From positions 29,936,001 to 30,000,000 of the forward strand of contig NW_026947507.1 in NCBI RefSeq assembly GCF_034190915.1: DNA of 64,000 nt, written 5' to 3'. Each line of letters begins with the position of its first letter. The stretch's first letter is position 1. Positions 50,820 through 61,644 of this stretch are shown one piece after another. Position numbers and translations under genes: made by a program. The notes below the pieces were generated by a model. It did no database searches. It was not told the DNA's origin and saw only the letters and a program-made list of their open reading frames with translations. This DNA comes from Cavia porcellus (Eukaryota > Chordata > Mammalia > Rodentia > Caviidae).

Positions 50820-50845
50820 GCGGCAGGCAGCGGCGGCGTCTCCAT
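50820..50845 (-). CDS. KLHL2: KLHL2 exon 1, coding part (N-terminus)
   Basis: First coding exon of Kelch-like 2, a BTB-BACK-Kelch substrate adaptor for cullin-3 ubiquitin ligases that also binds actin and is known to target WNK kinases. It reads METPPLPA plus two bases of the next codon, close to the human METPPLPPA start. The ATG at 50845 has a strong context (A at -3, G at +4). An in-frame TGA lies 21 bases upstream (50866-50864), which fixes this start. The exon ends at 50820 and is followed by a good donor, GTGAGT (50819-50814). Its last two bases GC join the first base A of exon 2 to give an Ala codon followed by CTKQ, as expected for KLHL2. The 5' UTR extends to higher coordinates, but the transcription start cannot be placed from sequence alone. 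Confidence 0.93.
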
Positions 50846-51166
50846 TGTGGCTCCTCTCGGGCTTCAGAACGCAGACACCGCTTGCCGCCGCCAGCACCAT
50901 TCCAGCCGCGGACGCCGGCACTGCCCGCCCGCCGCGCCGCGTGCCATCCGCCCCGGAGGGGGCGCCGCGCTCGCCTCACGCCGCGCCACCACCTGCGGCG
51001 GCGGCCCCGGCGGCCATAGCCCCTCGGCCGGGCGCGCTCGCGTGCTGCGCGACTCCCTCGCCGGAGTGCGGGCAGCGGGTCGGGGACGGGTCGGGGACGA
51101 CGGCGGCGGCAGCGGCGGCGGCAGCGGGGCGAGGAGGCGCGGGCGCAGGGAGCGCGCGGCTCGGCC

Positions 51167-51184
51167 ACTTCCGGGTTCGTGACG
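51167..51184 (-). promoter_or_regulatory. ETS-type site next to a CRE half-site
   Basis: The plus strand reads ACTTCCGG (51167-51174), which on the gene strand is the canonical ETS/GABP motif CCGGAAGT. TGACG (51180-51184), a CRE/ATF half-site, follows six bases further on. The pair lies about 320 bases upstream of the KLHL2 ATG inside the CpG island, where a core promoter is expected. That it acts in KLHL2 transcription is inference. Confidence 0.45.
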
Positions 51185-51824
51185 GGACGGCGGCGCGGCC
51201 TTCCGCGGCGGCCGAGCGAGGACACCTCCCCCGGCGCCTCCCCTTCCTCCTCCCGCCGCGCCGCCGCTGAGGCGGCTTCTGGGGGCGGCGGGCGCGAGCC
51301 GGGCGGGCGCGAGCTGGGTCCCCGCGACGCCGGCGGGGCGGGGCGGGCTCTGTCTCTTTCAGATGCGAGCGGAGCCGGCCGCTGAGCCGAGCAGCTCAGG
51401 ACGCAGGGAGGCCGCTCGGCAGCCGTGGGAGCGCGAGCCTCGGCGAGGCTGGGACGCCCGGAGCGGCCGTGAGGCGGAGATGCGGCCGCCCTTGCCCCGT
51501 AGCCTGCGCCCCAGGCCTGGGCGCCCCCGACGGGGCTGCGCTCCCCCTCCCCCGCCCGAGACCTTCCAGGGCGGCCGAGGGGCGCGGGGCCCGCGTCGGC
51601 TCGGGCGGCCGAGGCCTTGCCCGGAGACCGGGACACACTGTGGATGCGATGAAAATTAGAGGGACATGAGAGCTAGAGCTGGAGGGATGCAGAGAAGGGC
51701 TGGGCTTCCCAGGCAGTCAGGAGTACAAAGCGCTCCTGTGTTGCTGATAGAGTAGGTGTGCGTATGAGGAAATGTGCACCCAGAGGAACCTGACTGGGGG
51801 CCCTGGTGCTCAGGCTGTTCGTTT

Positions 51825-51905
51825 GTTTGTGCTAGGGGTGAAAACCAAGGCCTCACACGTGCCCAGCACACGCGCTGCAGCCCGTCTACCCTGCCAGCGC
51901 TGCCC
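51825..51905 (-). mobile_element. ID-type SINE, old, at CpG island edge
   Basis: 'gtgctaggggtgaaaaccaa', 'ggcctcacacgtgcccagca' and 'cgctgcagccc' resemble a reverse ID head with many changes. Confidence 0.45.
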
Positions 51906-53564
51906 TCGAGGGTTTCCATCAGAGCTTGGGAGAAGGAAGCTGTCCTGTCTGAGATTGGGGCAGAACAGATTGCCTGGAGGAGGATCTGAACTGGGGTTTA
52001 GACGCGCTAAATTTGAGGTTTCTGTCAGACATCCAAATGGAGATACGTATATACAAGTAGGTGTGTGTCTGGGATGGACATCAGTCTTGAGGTGGTAAAT
52101 ATGCAGGTGCTATGTAAACTCACAGAGCGGTTGAGTGCAACTAGATAATTAGCCAGAGAAAAGAACATGACCAAGAATTGAGCCCAGAGACACTCTAACA
52201 TGAAGAAAATATGATGAGGTTTCCACAAAGGAAATGGAGAAGAAACAGCCTATGCAATCAAAAGAGGTCCAGCGGAGTATTATGGTGCCCTAGTGAACTG
52301 GAGCAGAAAAACAAAAATAGTTTAGCATACCTCCATCTGAGCTAACGTCTGTATATCCTAGAGCCAACCTGCAGCCATCATGCACAAACATGTAAGTTAT
52401 TTCTCTGTAGTCGGCAGTGGTTTTCTTCAGGACCATAACAAAGCTCCCTAATTATAAATTTGTTCTAAAAATTAAGTGAAATATTTTCAATAAAAATAGA
52501 GTACCTAAGGGTAAATGGAAGCACTTTTAATATGTATTAGTTGTTTTTTTTTTTTAACCCCATCAGTTATACTTGTCCCAGCTAGGAGTTGGGGTTAAGG
52601 AAATAGCATAGGTCTGCGCACACTTATGGTGTGACTTGCTATGCATGCAAGTGAATAGGGCTAGAGGATCAACCATTTCATTTCATTTCTTCCAAACCAA
52701 TGTTGCATGTCCAAATAATAAAAACTGAAGGTGTGTCAGTCTGACAAGAATGCCCATGCTTCAGTCCCTGGTCCTTTCACACACTCCTCTGGGTTAGTTT
52801 TGCCTGTCACATTTTTTTGTATCTTAAGGTCTCCCTAGCTAGCATGCTAATGTGTACCCAACCCTCTCCGCATTTACAGACTTCACAAATGAACTGGGAA
52901 AGGGTACCTTTTTTATCCATACACAGCTCAATCTTGCTTCGAGTTAAATGTCAGCCCAAGGGCTCTAGTATCCTAGCGTGGTGGCACCTAATAGCTTTGA
53001 AGACAGTACACATTCCTGTTCCATTTCTCTGTGCCAACCCCATTTTCTCCAACAAGATGAAGAGCAATTTAGACTAGAATCTAAATGAAGCTTAGTGTCT
53101 CATCTAAGGATCTTGAAAGAGTTTGAAGATGTTAATTAATCCACACTAAGCCTTTGTTGTGTTTTGGAAAGACAGTGATGGAACCTTTGGCTTTCAGATG
53201 CAAGGCGACCTGCATAAGATCAGAAGCACTTTCTGAGGGCAGTTTCCATTTTCATCTTTAAGTGAGCCAAGTAACTTCACAAAACTGGCCCTTGGCCAGA
53301 TGCAGCCTGCACACTTAACCTTGTCTCTCCATTTGCCAGAAAAAGCAAACAAAAGTATTTAACAGGATGAACACAAATCTAGCAATACTGGGAAAGCTGG
53401 CATTTGTCCTTGGGTTGTCAGAGTCCCTAACTTTTTAGGAGCAGGTACTCAAGGCCACCTAGGAATTCTTATTTCCATTTCCTTTGGTGAAAGAACTTAC
53501 TGCACATGCAGAGAGGTCTGATCTCCCCCTGCTCAACTTTTTAGCTCCATCCAACCCTCAATAT

Positions 53565-53638
53565 TTTATTTAATCAAATCCAGGGCCTCATGCATGCTAG
53601 ATAGGTGCTTTTCCATTAAACTACATCCCCAGTCCTTG
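53565..53638 (-). mobile_element. ID-type SINE
   Basis: 'caaatccagggcctcatgca', 'ttaaactacatccccagtcc' are reverse ID sequence. Confidence 0.75.
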
Positions 53639-54056
53639 GCTTTCTTCACATGAGTCCTTTACCCCCCAGCAAGAAACAAGATTTCACAAAGTGCATCCAT
53701 TTGTCATACTGTTCATATAGCACAGTTCCTTAAACACATAATCTAAAATCATCTAAACCATCAGCATAATCTAGCGCTAATTGAATGACAAGCATAGATT
53801 ATTTGTAGAGAAGATGAAACCACACAGATAAGTCCAAGTCCATGATAGTAGCTGGTGGCAAAATTTTTTAGGCCAAGTTGAAATTGGATGTTGCAATAAA
53901 TCTAATGACACAAACACATCAAATAGCAAAGATTTGGGGACTGAAAATTGCTCCAATAAAGAAAACAGTTTACTGAAGCATATAAAGCTGTTAGATGCTG
54001 TATATGAAATTCCAATGGAAAGAAGGCAAATGCAAAAGAATCACTCATGAAAAATA

Positions 54057-54190
54057 AGCAGGGCATAAGGGGTGTATGTCTATAGTCCTGGCTACTAAGG
54101 AGCATGGGACAGGAGAGTCATTTGAACTCAAGAATTGGAGGCTAGCTTGGAAAGCATAGCAGGACACCTGTCTCTAAAAAATAAAAGTAA
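54057..54190 (+). mobile_element. B1/Alu-like SINE, diverged
   Basis: 'gtcctggctactaaggagca', 'tttgaactcaagaattggag', 'gcatagcaggacacctgtct', A-rich tail: a 7SL-type monomer without the inner duplication. Confidence 0.7.
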
Positions 54191-54487
54191 AATCTAAAAA
54201 AGATGGAGACCTTCTAGAAAGTTTTATTTTCTGTCCTACAGTCAGCCTAAAATGCATTTAAATTAGTCGGCACCATTAGCAGGCTGCCAGGAAGAGAACT
54301 AGAAGCCAGCCACTTCCTGTGAGTCAGCATCATGTGTGGGCCAGGGAAAGGGGAGCTAGATGGTATCCCCTCCCTGCATAAGGTCTGAGAAACAAGAAAG
54401 GCCAAGGTCTGCCCCACCCAAACCCCTCTGTGAGCATCCAGCTGATCAGAGAAACATAGGCTGTGATGATAGCTATGGAAGTGAAAT

Positions 54488-55013
54488 ACAACTTAATGCT
54501 TGTAGTGTTCAGTGTTTCATTGACTTTGCAGGCCTAAATAATCTGATCATCTATTTAGAGTATAACAATAGGCAGCTAGCATCTATGGGGGTCACCTTCT
54601 AAAGGGTAGCCATTGGTAGTTCCCTATTATCTTGCTTTAAAGTCCTGTATCATTTTCATTATTTAGTTTGGTTTGGTTTTATTTTGTTTTGTCTTGTTTG
54701 ATTTTGTTATATCTGATGATATGGGCAGTTATTTCAATGATAAGATATATTATGGTAGCTATTTTGATTAACTATTACCTTGTTTTAAAGTATTGTGTTC
54801 ATTGTTTTGTTTTTATTAGTTCTATTCTGGTCTGTTTTGTTTGATTTCCCTATTTCTGATGGTGTGTGCAGTTATTTTGAAGACAAGAGGCATTATTTTA
54901 GCTGCTGTTGATTTCCTATTATCTTGTTTTGAAGTATCATTTACATTGTTTTGCTTTGATTGGCTTTATTTTGTTTTATTTTGCTTGTTTTTTTTCTCTT
55001 TAAAATAAAAAGT
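54488..55013 (+). mobile_element. Composite A-tailed retroelement, copy 4, with repeated body
   Basis: Starts with a segment shared with copy 3 (cattgactttgcaggcct, ending near 54535). The T-rich body then occurs as about 2.7 tandem units of roughly 143-148 bp. Anchors: ctgatg at 54713 and 54856; 'aagt' anchors at 54639, 54787 and 54931. It ends in a short A-rich tail at about 55013, directly against a B1-type SINE. The 5' boundary is approximate and no target duplication was found. Confidence 0.6.
54606..55010 (+). repeat. Tandem ~143-148-bp units of the composite element body
   Basis: Three successive versions of 'cctattatcttgctttaaag' followed by 'ttggttttattttgttttg', at spacings of 148 and 144 bases. 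Units differ by scattered substitutions, so the duplication is not recent. Confidence 0.7.
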
Positions 55014-55170
55014 TTTGGTGGCGCATGCCTATAATCCCAACACTTAGGAAACTGAGGCAGGAGGAGTATTGCAAGTTCAAGGCCAGCCTGTGCTACAAAG
55101 TGAACTCAAGGTGAACCTGAACTGCATAGACAGACCCTGTCTCAAAAAGACAAGAAAAAAAAAAAAAACC
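55014..55170 (+). mobile_element. B1-type SINE abutting composite copy 4
   Basis: 'ttttggtggcgcatgcctat', 'gccagcctgtgctacaaagt', 'agacagaccctgtctc', 14-base A tail. The first bases of B1 are missing; it starts directly at the A-rich end of the composite element. Confidence 0.88.
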
Positions 55171-55184
55171 AAAATCATAAAGAT

Positions 55185-55294
55185 CTGTAATGACAATACC
55201 TGCTACCATTAGCAGCCACTAAAGGAGGCCTTGTGCCCAATTTACTGCAGCTGCGTGGAACCCAGGAAGGGAGGGATTTGGCGGCAGTTGCCAA
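55185..55294 (+). repeat. Unnamed ~109-bp repeat, copy A
   Basis: Shares 'accattagcagccactaa', 'ggaggccttgtgcccaattt' and 'gttgccaa' with 57702-57810, same orientation, roughly 85% identical by eye. An A/T-rich tail follows at 55291-55330. Confidence 0.75.
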
Positions 55295-57129
55295 AATAAA
55301 ATAAATTAAATTAAAATTTTAAAAAATTAAATGCATTCAAGTAGGTTTTTGCTTTTTTATATTTTTGATTTGAAATTGGCTTACATTACATATTTTTATA
55401 TATTTCAAAATACTCTTTTGAGACTTATTAACAAATGGATTTGTCAGTTCAATAAGGTGCTTATTGCAAGTTGTGTGGTGCCAAACCAGGTGAGGTGAGT
55501 CTTCAGTTCCAGACCAGTAGAAAATCATTGTTTGAAGGAGTCCTTTATTTCCTTGAGTTCCCTTTATAGGTATTTACTTCCTTGTTTTTATAGTCTGTAA
55601 GATACCAACTTTATTTCTAGTACAATATACCTGTTCATAACCCTGTACCTGAGAGTACCAAAGAAATGTAGGCAAATTGTTTGCTGTGAAATTTAATTGA
55701 AAAAATCTGTATGCATTAGTTCAGGAGGTATCCGGAAATAGGTTTCACACTAATATGTATCAGGTAAGCAGTTTCTGTGCTGTTTTAAGAAAAGGAAATT
55801 TATTTAATCTATTTTTACTTGTATAAGGTTATATCTGTTTATGTAGTCTGCTGATATAATACCTCATTACAGAATTATCTAAGACTAACATCCTTCTACA
55901 CAGTCAGCAGTCCTGGGAGGGGGTCAGTAAGTAAAAAGTCTTGATAAATTATGAGAAGCATTATTAGTTTACTATTTATATATAATTTTGCATACACACA
56001 CAGACTGTTTGTCTCCTCACAGACTGTTTGTCCATCACAGCCAACTGTTTGTAGCAGAGACCCTGAGCAAAATTGTGAAATAAGTTGGTTTTGGCTTTCT
56101 CATTTTCACCACTCTTTTGTCCTATAAGCATCAATCAACACATCTCTCATTTCTAGGTCTTAACCATGTGCGGTCTCTGGTGTCCTCTTTCCAGCCCTAC
56201 TAAACAGAAATGATCTGATACCAGTTAACACAATGATTGGTGGATTATACTTCGATATAAATGGCTTTCACACATGGAATAACTTTATATTGGTATTAAA
56301 TCAGCTAAGTAATATCTTTATACTGTGTTGCCTATTCTCTTCATTCCTAGAATGAATTCCAATGCCTTCTGTCTTATTTTAATCACAAAATTGTTGATGA
56401 TAAGTTGCGATTGAACTGTGATTTTCATTAATAGGAGTACAGTATTACTGTATAACTGTGAAGGGAATGTCATACTTTGCTAATGAGCAGTGCAGAGTAG
56501 TGGAGATTCCTCCCAAACTCTAGACCTTTTGAGATCAAGCCTCCAGGTATTTCTTCTGTTACTTGTTCAAATTGTTCACATAATAATGTAAAATATATCT
56601 TAAATTTCTACAGAAATCCTAAAACTTGAGTTCAGCCCAAGTCTTAAAATTATTTTTATAAGAATCCTTTGCCAAGAAATCCCTTCTAGTTCTTAATCTG
56701 GTCCTAGTGAGCTTCTGAATTCAGAGAAGCATGTTTAATGCAGGATATAAGTGGTTAGTCAATTCCTGAGGCAGCCATAATTCTTCCTTTTCCATGTTAA
56801 GATCTTGGTAATAATCCAACCCAAGAAATAGAATTGACTCCAGACTGCATATGTATGAGAGCTATTCTTCAATGAACTAAAAATGAACCTGAGCTGCCAT
56901 TTTGAGGTCTTTGTTAAAAACCAACTAAAATTAAAATATGACAAAAATATTCCTAGTCATATTTTCTGAGGCAAACTGATTCAAGCCAATTTTAACTGAA
57001 TTATGCTTAGATACATTGGATTTTTTCTATGAAAGACGGGGGAAAAAACTGACCACCACTTCATTTTAAATTGCAGCTACCAACACCCACACACACCACC
57101 AATGTTCCCACACAGCTATTCTGGTTTAC

Positions 57130-57283
57130 CAAATATGACAAACTGTGTGATTTACTTAATCACTTCATTTACTATCTGTCCTTTCCTTTGGAATGTAAGC
57201 TCCATGATATCTGTTTGGTCTATCATATCCCCTAGATCTAGCATGGTACCTGGCACATGTCAGCAAATCCTGTTCAATGAATG
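57130..57283 (+). mobile_element. L2 LINE fragment
   Basis: 'gaatgtaagctccatgatat', 'tagcatggtacctggcacat' and 'caatgaatgaa' are the L2 3' terminal segment, cut by the solo LTR insertion at 57289. Confidence 0.65.
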
Positions 57284-57288
57284 AATTG

Positions 57289-57699
57289 TGTCTTAGTCAC
57301 TTCCTGATGGCTGAGATGAAATATTTGACACCCATAATTTAAAGGAGGAGAGGTTATTTTGGCTCACAGTTTCAGAAGTTTCAGTCCATGGTCAGTAGGC
57401 TTAAATGGAGGGTCAGTACAGTGGAAGAGCTTGCCATGGAGGAAAGCAGCTCACATCATGGCATCCAGGAAGCAGAGAGAGAAAGGAGGAGCCGAGGAGG
57501 GAGATGTACTGTTCTGGGTCATGCCCAATGACTCCCCTCTTCCAATTAGGCCCTAGCTCCTAACAGGATGCTCAGTCATGAACTCATTTATGGGTTAACC
57601 CACTGATGAGCAGAGTACCCTCATGATCCAAACACCCTTCAAAAGTCCCACCTGTGAGTCTATGAGGCTCTTGGGGACATTTAGATCTACACCATAACA
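57289..57699 (-). mobile_element. Solo MaLR-type LTR
   Basis: A 411-bp unit starting TGTCTTAGTC and ending ACCATAACA, i.e. TG...CA ends. The 5-bp flanks AATTG (57284-57288) and AACTG (57700-57704) match at four of five bases. Inner text ('ggttattttggctcacagtt', 'aactcatttatgggtta', 'ccctcatgatccaaac') is that of mammalian MaLR LTRs in reverse. Confidence 0.75.
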
Positions 57700-57701
57700 A
57701 A

Positions 57702-57810
57702 CTGTAGTGATGGTACCTTCAACCATTAGCAGCCGCTAAGGAGGCCTTGTGCCCAATTTACTGTAGCTACAGGGAACCCAGGCAAGGAGGGCTTTGGCAC
57801 CAGTTGCCAA
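57702..57810 (+). repeat. Unnamed ~109-bp repeat, copy B
   Basis: Second copy of the unit at 55185-55294, directly after the solo MaLR LTR. No A-rich tail here; homology stops at gttgccaa. Confidence 0.75.
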
Positions 57811-59351
57811 TACATCCAGGATTTAAACCTGTGTGAGTATCGGAAAGGCCATGAACACGAGAAGTTTAATTAATGCACTAAGTAATACGCTGCCTAGGAT
57901 CACTAGTACCTTCTCTCCTCTTACCCACACACATCTCCACCCTTTTGGAGATCTTAATTTTATTGTAAACCCTAAGGAACAAAATTCAAAGCCAGTACCT
58001 CTCAAGAAGTTTGGTTTCCTTTTTAATTGGACTTTACATTGCCAGAAATCCTTAGTACTTCTAAATTCTCTTTTTCATGTCTTCCAGTCTGTACTGTTTG
58101 TTTCCATAATTTTTCATTCTAGTCTCTTGGTAAGAAGACTGTGAATGAGATTTTAGGAGACCTAAGTTGTGATAAATATCTATTCATTATATGTTGGTCA
58201 AAAGGTGCAGAAATTTTATTCTTTTTGCATGTTTATTTTTTTGCATGATTAAGCCTTCTGAAGGTCATAGTAATTTATATATCCACATAATAATGATTTA
58301 CTTTAAAACACATTTAAATATTGCAGCAATATGCATTTTATTTAGCACAATCCATTTTTAAATTTTAACTGTAGAAGCTATATATGTTCATAATTACAGT
58401 TTATTTAAATGCGTGGTATTTTTGGAACAGTGAAGTATCATACTTTGGGAGGGGTAAAATGAAAATAATTTATGTATTTTTAAATGAGCTAAGATTTTTA
58501 AATGTTCAGTGTCTAGGATACTTTTAAAGCTCATCAGTTCTGTTTCATATTATAAGCCATGAATAAAAATATGCAATGGAACCTCACTGATGGGATTTTC
58601 AAAGTCCATGTCATGTGACCACCAACTATTTCAGTCATTGTGGAGATTAAATCATCTTTGAGAGATTTCCTATTGCTTTGAATTCCACACCAAATGATTT
58701 TTATTATAAGTGGAAGTGTTTTTCATAGGACCAAGTAAAAATTATTTACATTTAATTACTGATTATTATTAAATTCGTAGAAAAGTATGGCTGAAGCCAC
58801 TCAGCAAACTCATCCAGTCCATTTACCTAACTTCACATGGGAGATTGATTTTTAAAGACATTCAGGGAATATTCCAGAATTTTCTCCAGTAGCTCATTGC
58901 ACAATTTTACAATCCTTTCCAAGATTCAGTACTTAGCACTGTGTTTGCTGTGGAGGCAGACTTAAAAAAAAAAAAAAAACAACTAACGTGCCAGAAACAG
59001 CTTGCCCACCCCAAGGAAATTTTAGGTATATATCTAAAATTATAAAGGGATATGATTCATGTTTGAAAAGATAACTTTGGGGCAGGATTATCCCAGTAAC
59101 ACTCTCTGGAAGAGATATAATTTGATCTGGACTTTGGAGAACACACAGGATTAATATTAGTATAGAGGAAAAGGAACCAAGTTCCTTAAGTGGGGGAGGA
59201 AAAATACAAGTTATGGATCTGACAGCAAAATAGGTCTGCCCTGCTGATATTGAATAATAGAGGAGGTTGGATAGCCAAGGCAAGATATTTTCCCAAGCTT
59301 TGGGTAGAAGGTAGTTTGAAATTCATCTATTAAAGTAGAAATTACTGAGAT

Positions 59352-59545
59352 TTTTGGCACTGGGATTTGAACCCAGAGTTTCATGCATGCTGACTTCTAC
59401 CAAGCTATACCCCTTTCTATTTATTTATTTTTTTGAGACAGGATTGTACAGTTGTACAGCGCGGCGTTGAATTTACAGTCTCCCTGCCTCAGCCTTCTGA
59501 GTAGCTAGGATTACAGGTATATGCCCCTGTGCCCCGCACCACTGA
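59352..59545 (-). mobile_element. B1-dID dimeric SINE
   Basis: Reverse ID-like unit ('tttggcactgggatttgaac', 'caagctatacccctttc') followed by a reverse B1/Alu-like monomer ('ttgagacaggattgtac', 'gagtagctaggattacaggt'). Confidence 0.8.
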
Positions 59546-59639
59546 CACTCTTCTGAAATATTGAATCATTACTGAGATTGATCTGGCTGAATAAACAAAT
59601 TGAGCTAGGAGTTGGGATTTTAGAGGGAAGGGCATTGAT

Positions 59640-59965
59640 TAACAAGTTGTTTTGCGTGTACCAAATGTTTTAAATGTTTAAAAAACAGAGGCACCCTGTG
59701 ACAATGAATCCATTTCTAGGAAATTATCCTAAATAAGTAATCACAAATGCACATGAGTCAACCACTAGAATATTTAATATAGCACAGTTATATAACAATG
59801 AATTAGAAACCCAAATAGAACAATAGGCAACTGGCTAAATATTATTATAATACCATCACACAGTGGCTGCTGTAGGACCATTAGGTTCATACAGTGTAGA
59901 ATGATGATATATCATTGAAAGAGAAAAGTAAGCTACAAAACACTATATATAGTATGATCCTGTGT
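59640..59965 (+). mobile_element. Old L1 fragment
   Basis: Contains 'caactggctaaatatt', 'cattgaaagagaaaagtaag' and 'tatatagtatgatcctgtg' in the order found at the 3' end of ancient L1 ORF2. Confidence 0.5.
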
Positions 59966-60100
59966 ATCCTGTGTATGTTTGTGTTGTATCTCTGTAACTG
60001 TTAAGTTGAGCAAACATGAAATATTTTGTTTCCATAGGAAATGCAATTTTTGCATCTCATTTTTTACACATATTTACTGGGTTGTGATGTTTTCTACTGT

Positions 60101-60493
60101 GTTGTGGTTTGTATCTAGATACTCCCCCAAGCCTCATGTACTTTGGAACTTTGGGAAGTGATTGGATCATGGGGGTGGGCTGCTCACCAGTGGATTAGCC
60201 CACTGATGAGTTTATAACTAATATGGAATGGGGAGGTGAAGCTTGGTCAGAGGAGGTGGGCCAATGGGGATGTGATCCAGAAGGGTCTACCTTCCTCTCT
60301 CCTCCCTTAGTCTGTCTCTAGGCTTTCCGCTATCATGGCATGAGCTATTTCTCTTCTGTCCTGCCATCCTGCCTTGGAGTCAGCCAACTATGGGCTGAAA
60401 CTTGTGCAAACTGCGAGCCAAAATACACCTTTTGTCTTTTAAGCTGTGGGTGTCAGGTATTAATGCCTCAGCAATGAGCAAATATCTAAGACA
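60101..60493 (+). mobile_element. MaLR-type LTR
   Basis: Starts TGTTGTGGTTTGTAT and ends TATCTAAGACA. Inside are 'tggatcatgggggtgggct', a lysis of 'cactgatgagtttataac', and 'gcgagccaaaatacacc' with a polyadenylation-like region, all in MaLR LTR order. MaLR internal sequence follows directly. Confidence 0.75.
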
Positions 60494-61560
60494 GATTTTG
60501 GTTTTACAAAGACTGGGATTGTTGTTGTATCACTCACAACCTGATTGTGTCGTTCAGAAGTCTTTAAAACTGGAGGAGTTTGGAAAGGTTTGAAGATGCT
60601 GACTGAAGAATGAGCCCTAGAATGATGTGATATGAACTTGTCAGGAAAGCCTCATCAGAGCTAGAGTGACCATAGGGTTGACAGTAATGCAGCCAATAAA
60701 GATCAGGCTGAGGAGTTTTCATTTGAGAACAAGGGCTCCGTTGGCAGGCTGGACTCCAGGTCATGTGTGTTACGCTCTAGTAGAAAACTTTTCTATATTT
60801 GTACATAGCCTGGAACTTTGAAATTATGGACAGTGGACCAGTTAATCTAGCAGAGAAAATTTCATGGCAGCCAAATATTCAGGCTGTAGCTTAGATACTT
60901 GTAGGAGCTTTTAGCCAGCTCTAAGTTGAGAATCAGGAGCAAATGGCACAGCTGAATGTCTTAAAAGTTTTGAGTTTGGCCCAAAAGGAAAGGAAACTCC
61001 AGTAAATTTAGGACCTGGAAAGATACAGCAGAGGAGAGCTTAGTTGCTAAAAGATTAGCAATGAAAAGAAGCCAAATACTTTGGATTTGGATAACATAAA
61101 GTCATGGGAGAGATTCAAAAGACTCCACCCCTATTAAAGACTTTGCTTTGAAAAGTAAGTCCCAGGGCACTGTGCTCCAAAATACCAGCAATTTAATGAA
61201 TGAGAATCAGTTCCTCCAGGATTCCTTCCCAGTACTCAGCCATCCAGGGACTCAGTGGCCTCTGCAACCATAGCAAGATGTAAAAAAAGCGTGGCTACTG
61301 CACCAACTGGTAGCAGACCTTGGTGTCATCTGTGTGGTGCTGGTTTTACATGCATGTAGAATGCAAGAGTTGTGGGGTGAGGCTTCCACTAAGATTTCAG
61401 AAGAAACTTGGGGAGCCAGGCAATGTGCCATTGAGAAGGTAGTGTGTAAAGCTGTGAGTGTGAAGATGAAGATGCATGGAGACCCAAGAATGCTGGAGAA
61501 GCCAGGAATGTGGATCATCTGAGAAACTGAGTAAGAAGTAGATGTAGGATGGCTAATTAA
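60494..61560 (+). mobile_element. MaLR internal region, truncated
   Basis: Follows the LTR end at 60493 and begins gattttggttt, the usual start of MaLR internal sequence. It contains 'gaaaggtttgaagatgctga' and further non-coding GA-rich text. No 3' LTR was found, and no coding capacity is expected in this family. Confidence 0.6.
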
Positions 61561-61644
61561 GAGATTTGAATTGTAGAACTAATCTTAAGATCAGTAAATT
61601 ATCCACTCCCATTTTTCATTACCTGTGTGAAAAATTGATCTACT

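Larger units (their letters stand above)
50420..51650. promoter_or_regulatory. KLHL2: CpG island / KLHL2 promoter region
   Basis: A GC-rich, CpG-dense block of about 1.2 kb stands out sharply from AT-rich surroundings and covers KLHL2 exon 1. It is typical of a housekeeping-type mammalian promoter. It contains many GC-box-like GGGCGG/CCGCCC motifs and a GGC/GCA triplet run at about 51098-51128. There is no obvious TATA box close to the start codon. Long open frames on both strands here result from low stop-codon frequency in GC-rich DNA. Such islands often drive divergent antisense transcripts, but none can be shown from sequence. Confidence 0.9.

Noticed and set aside
50342..51659. Several long open frames (up to 274 codons) on both strands in the CpG island
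   Set aside because: They are low-complexity (Arg/Pro/Ala/Gly), overlap each other in all frames, and are not in frame with the KLHL2 ATG. GC-rich DNA lacks stop codons.
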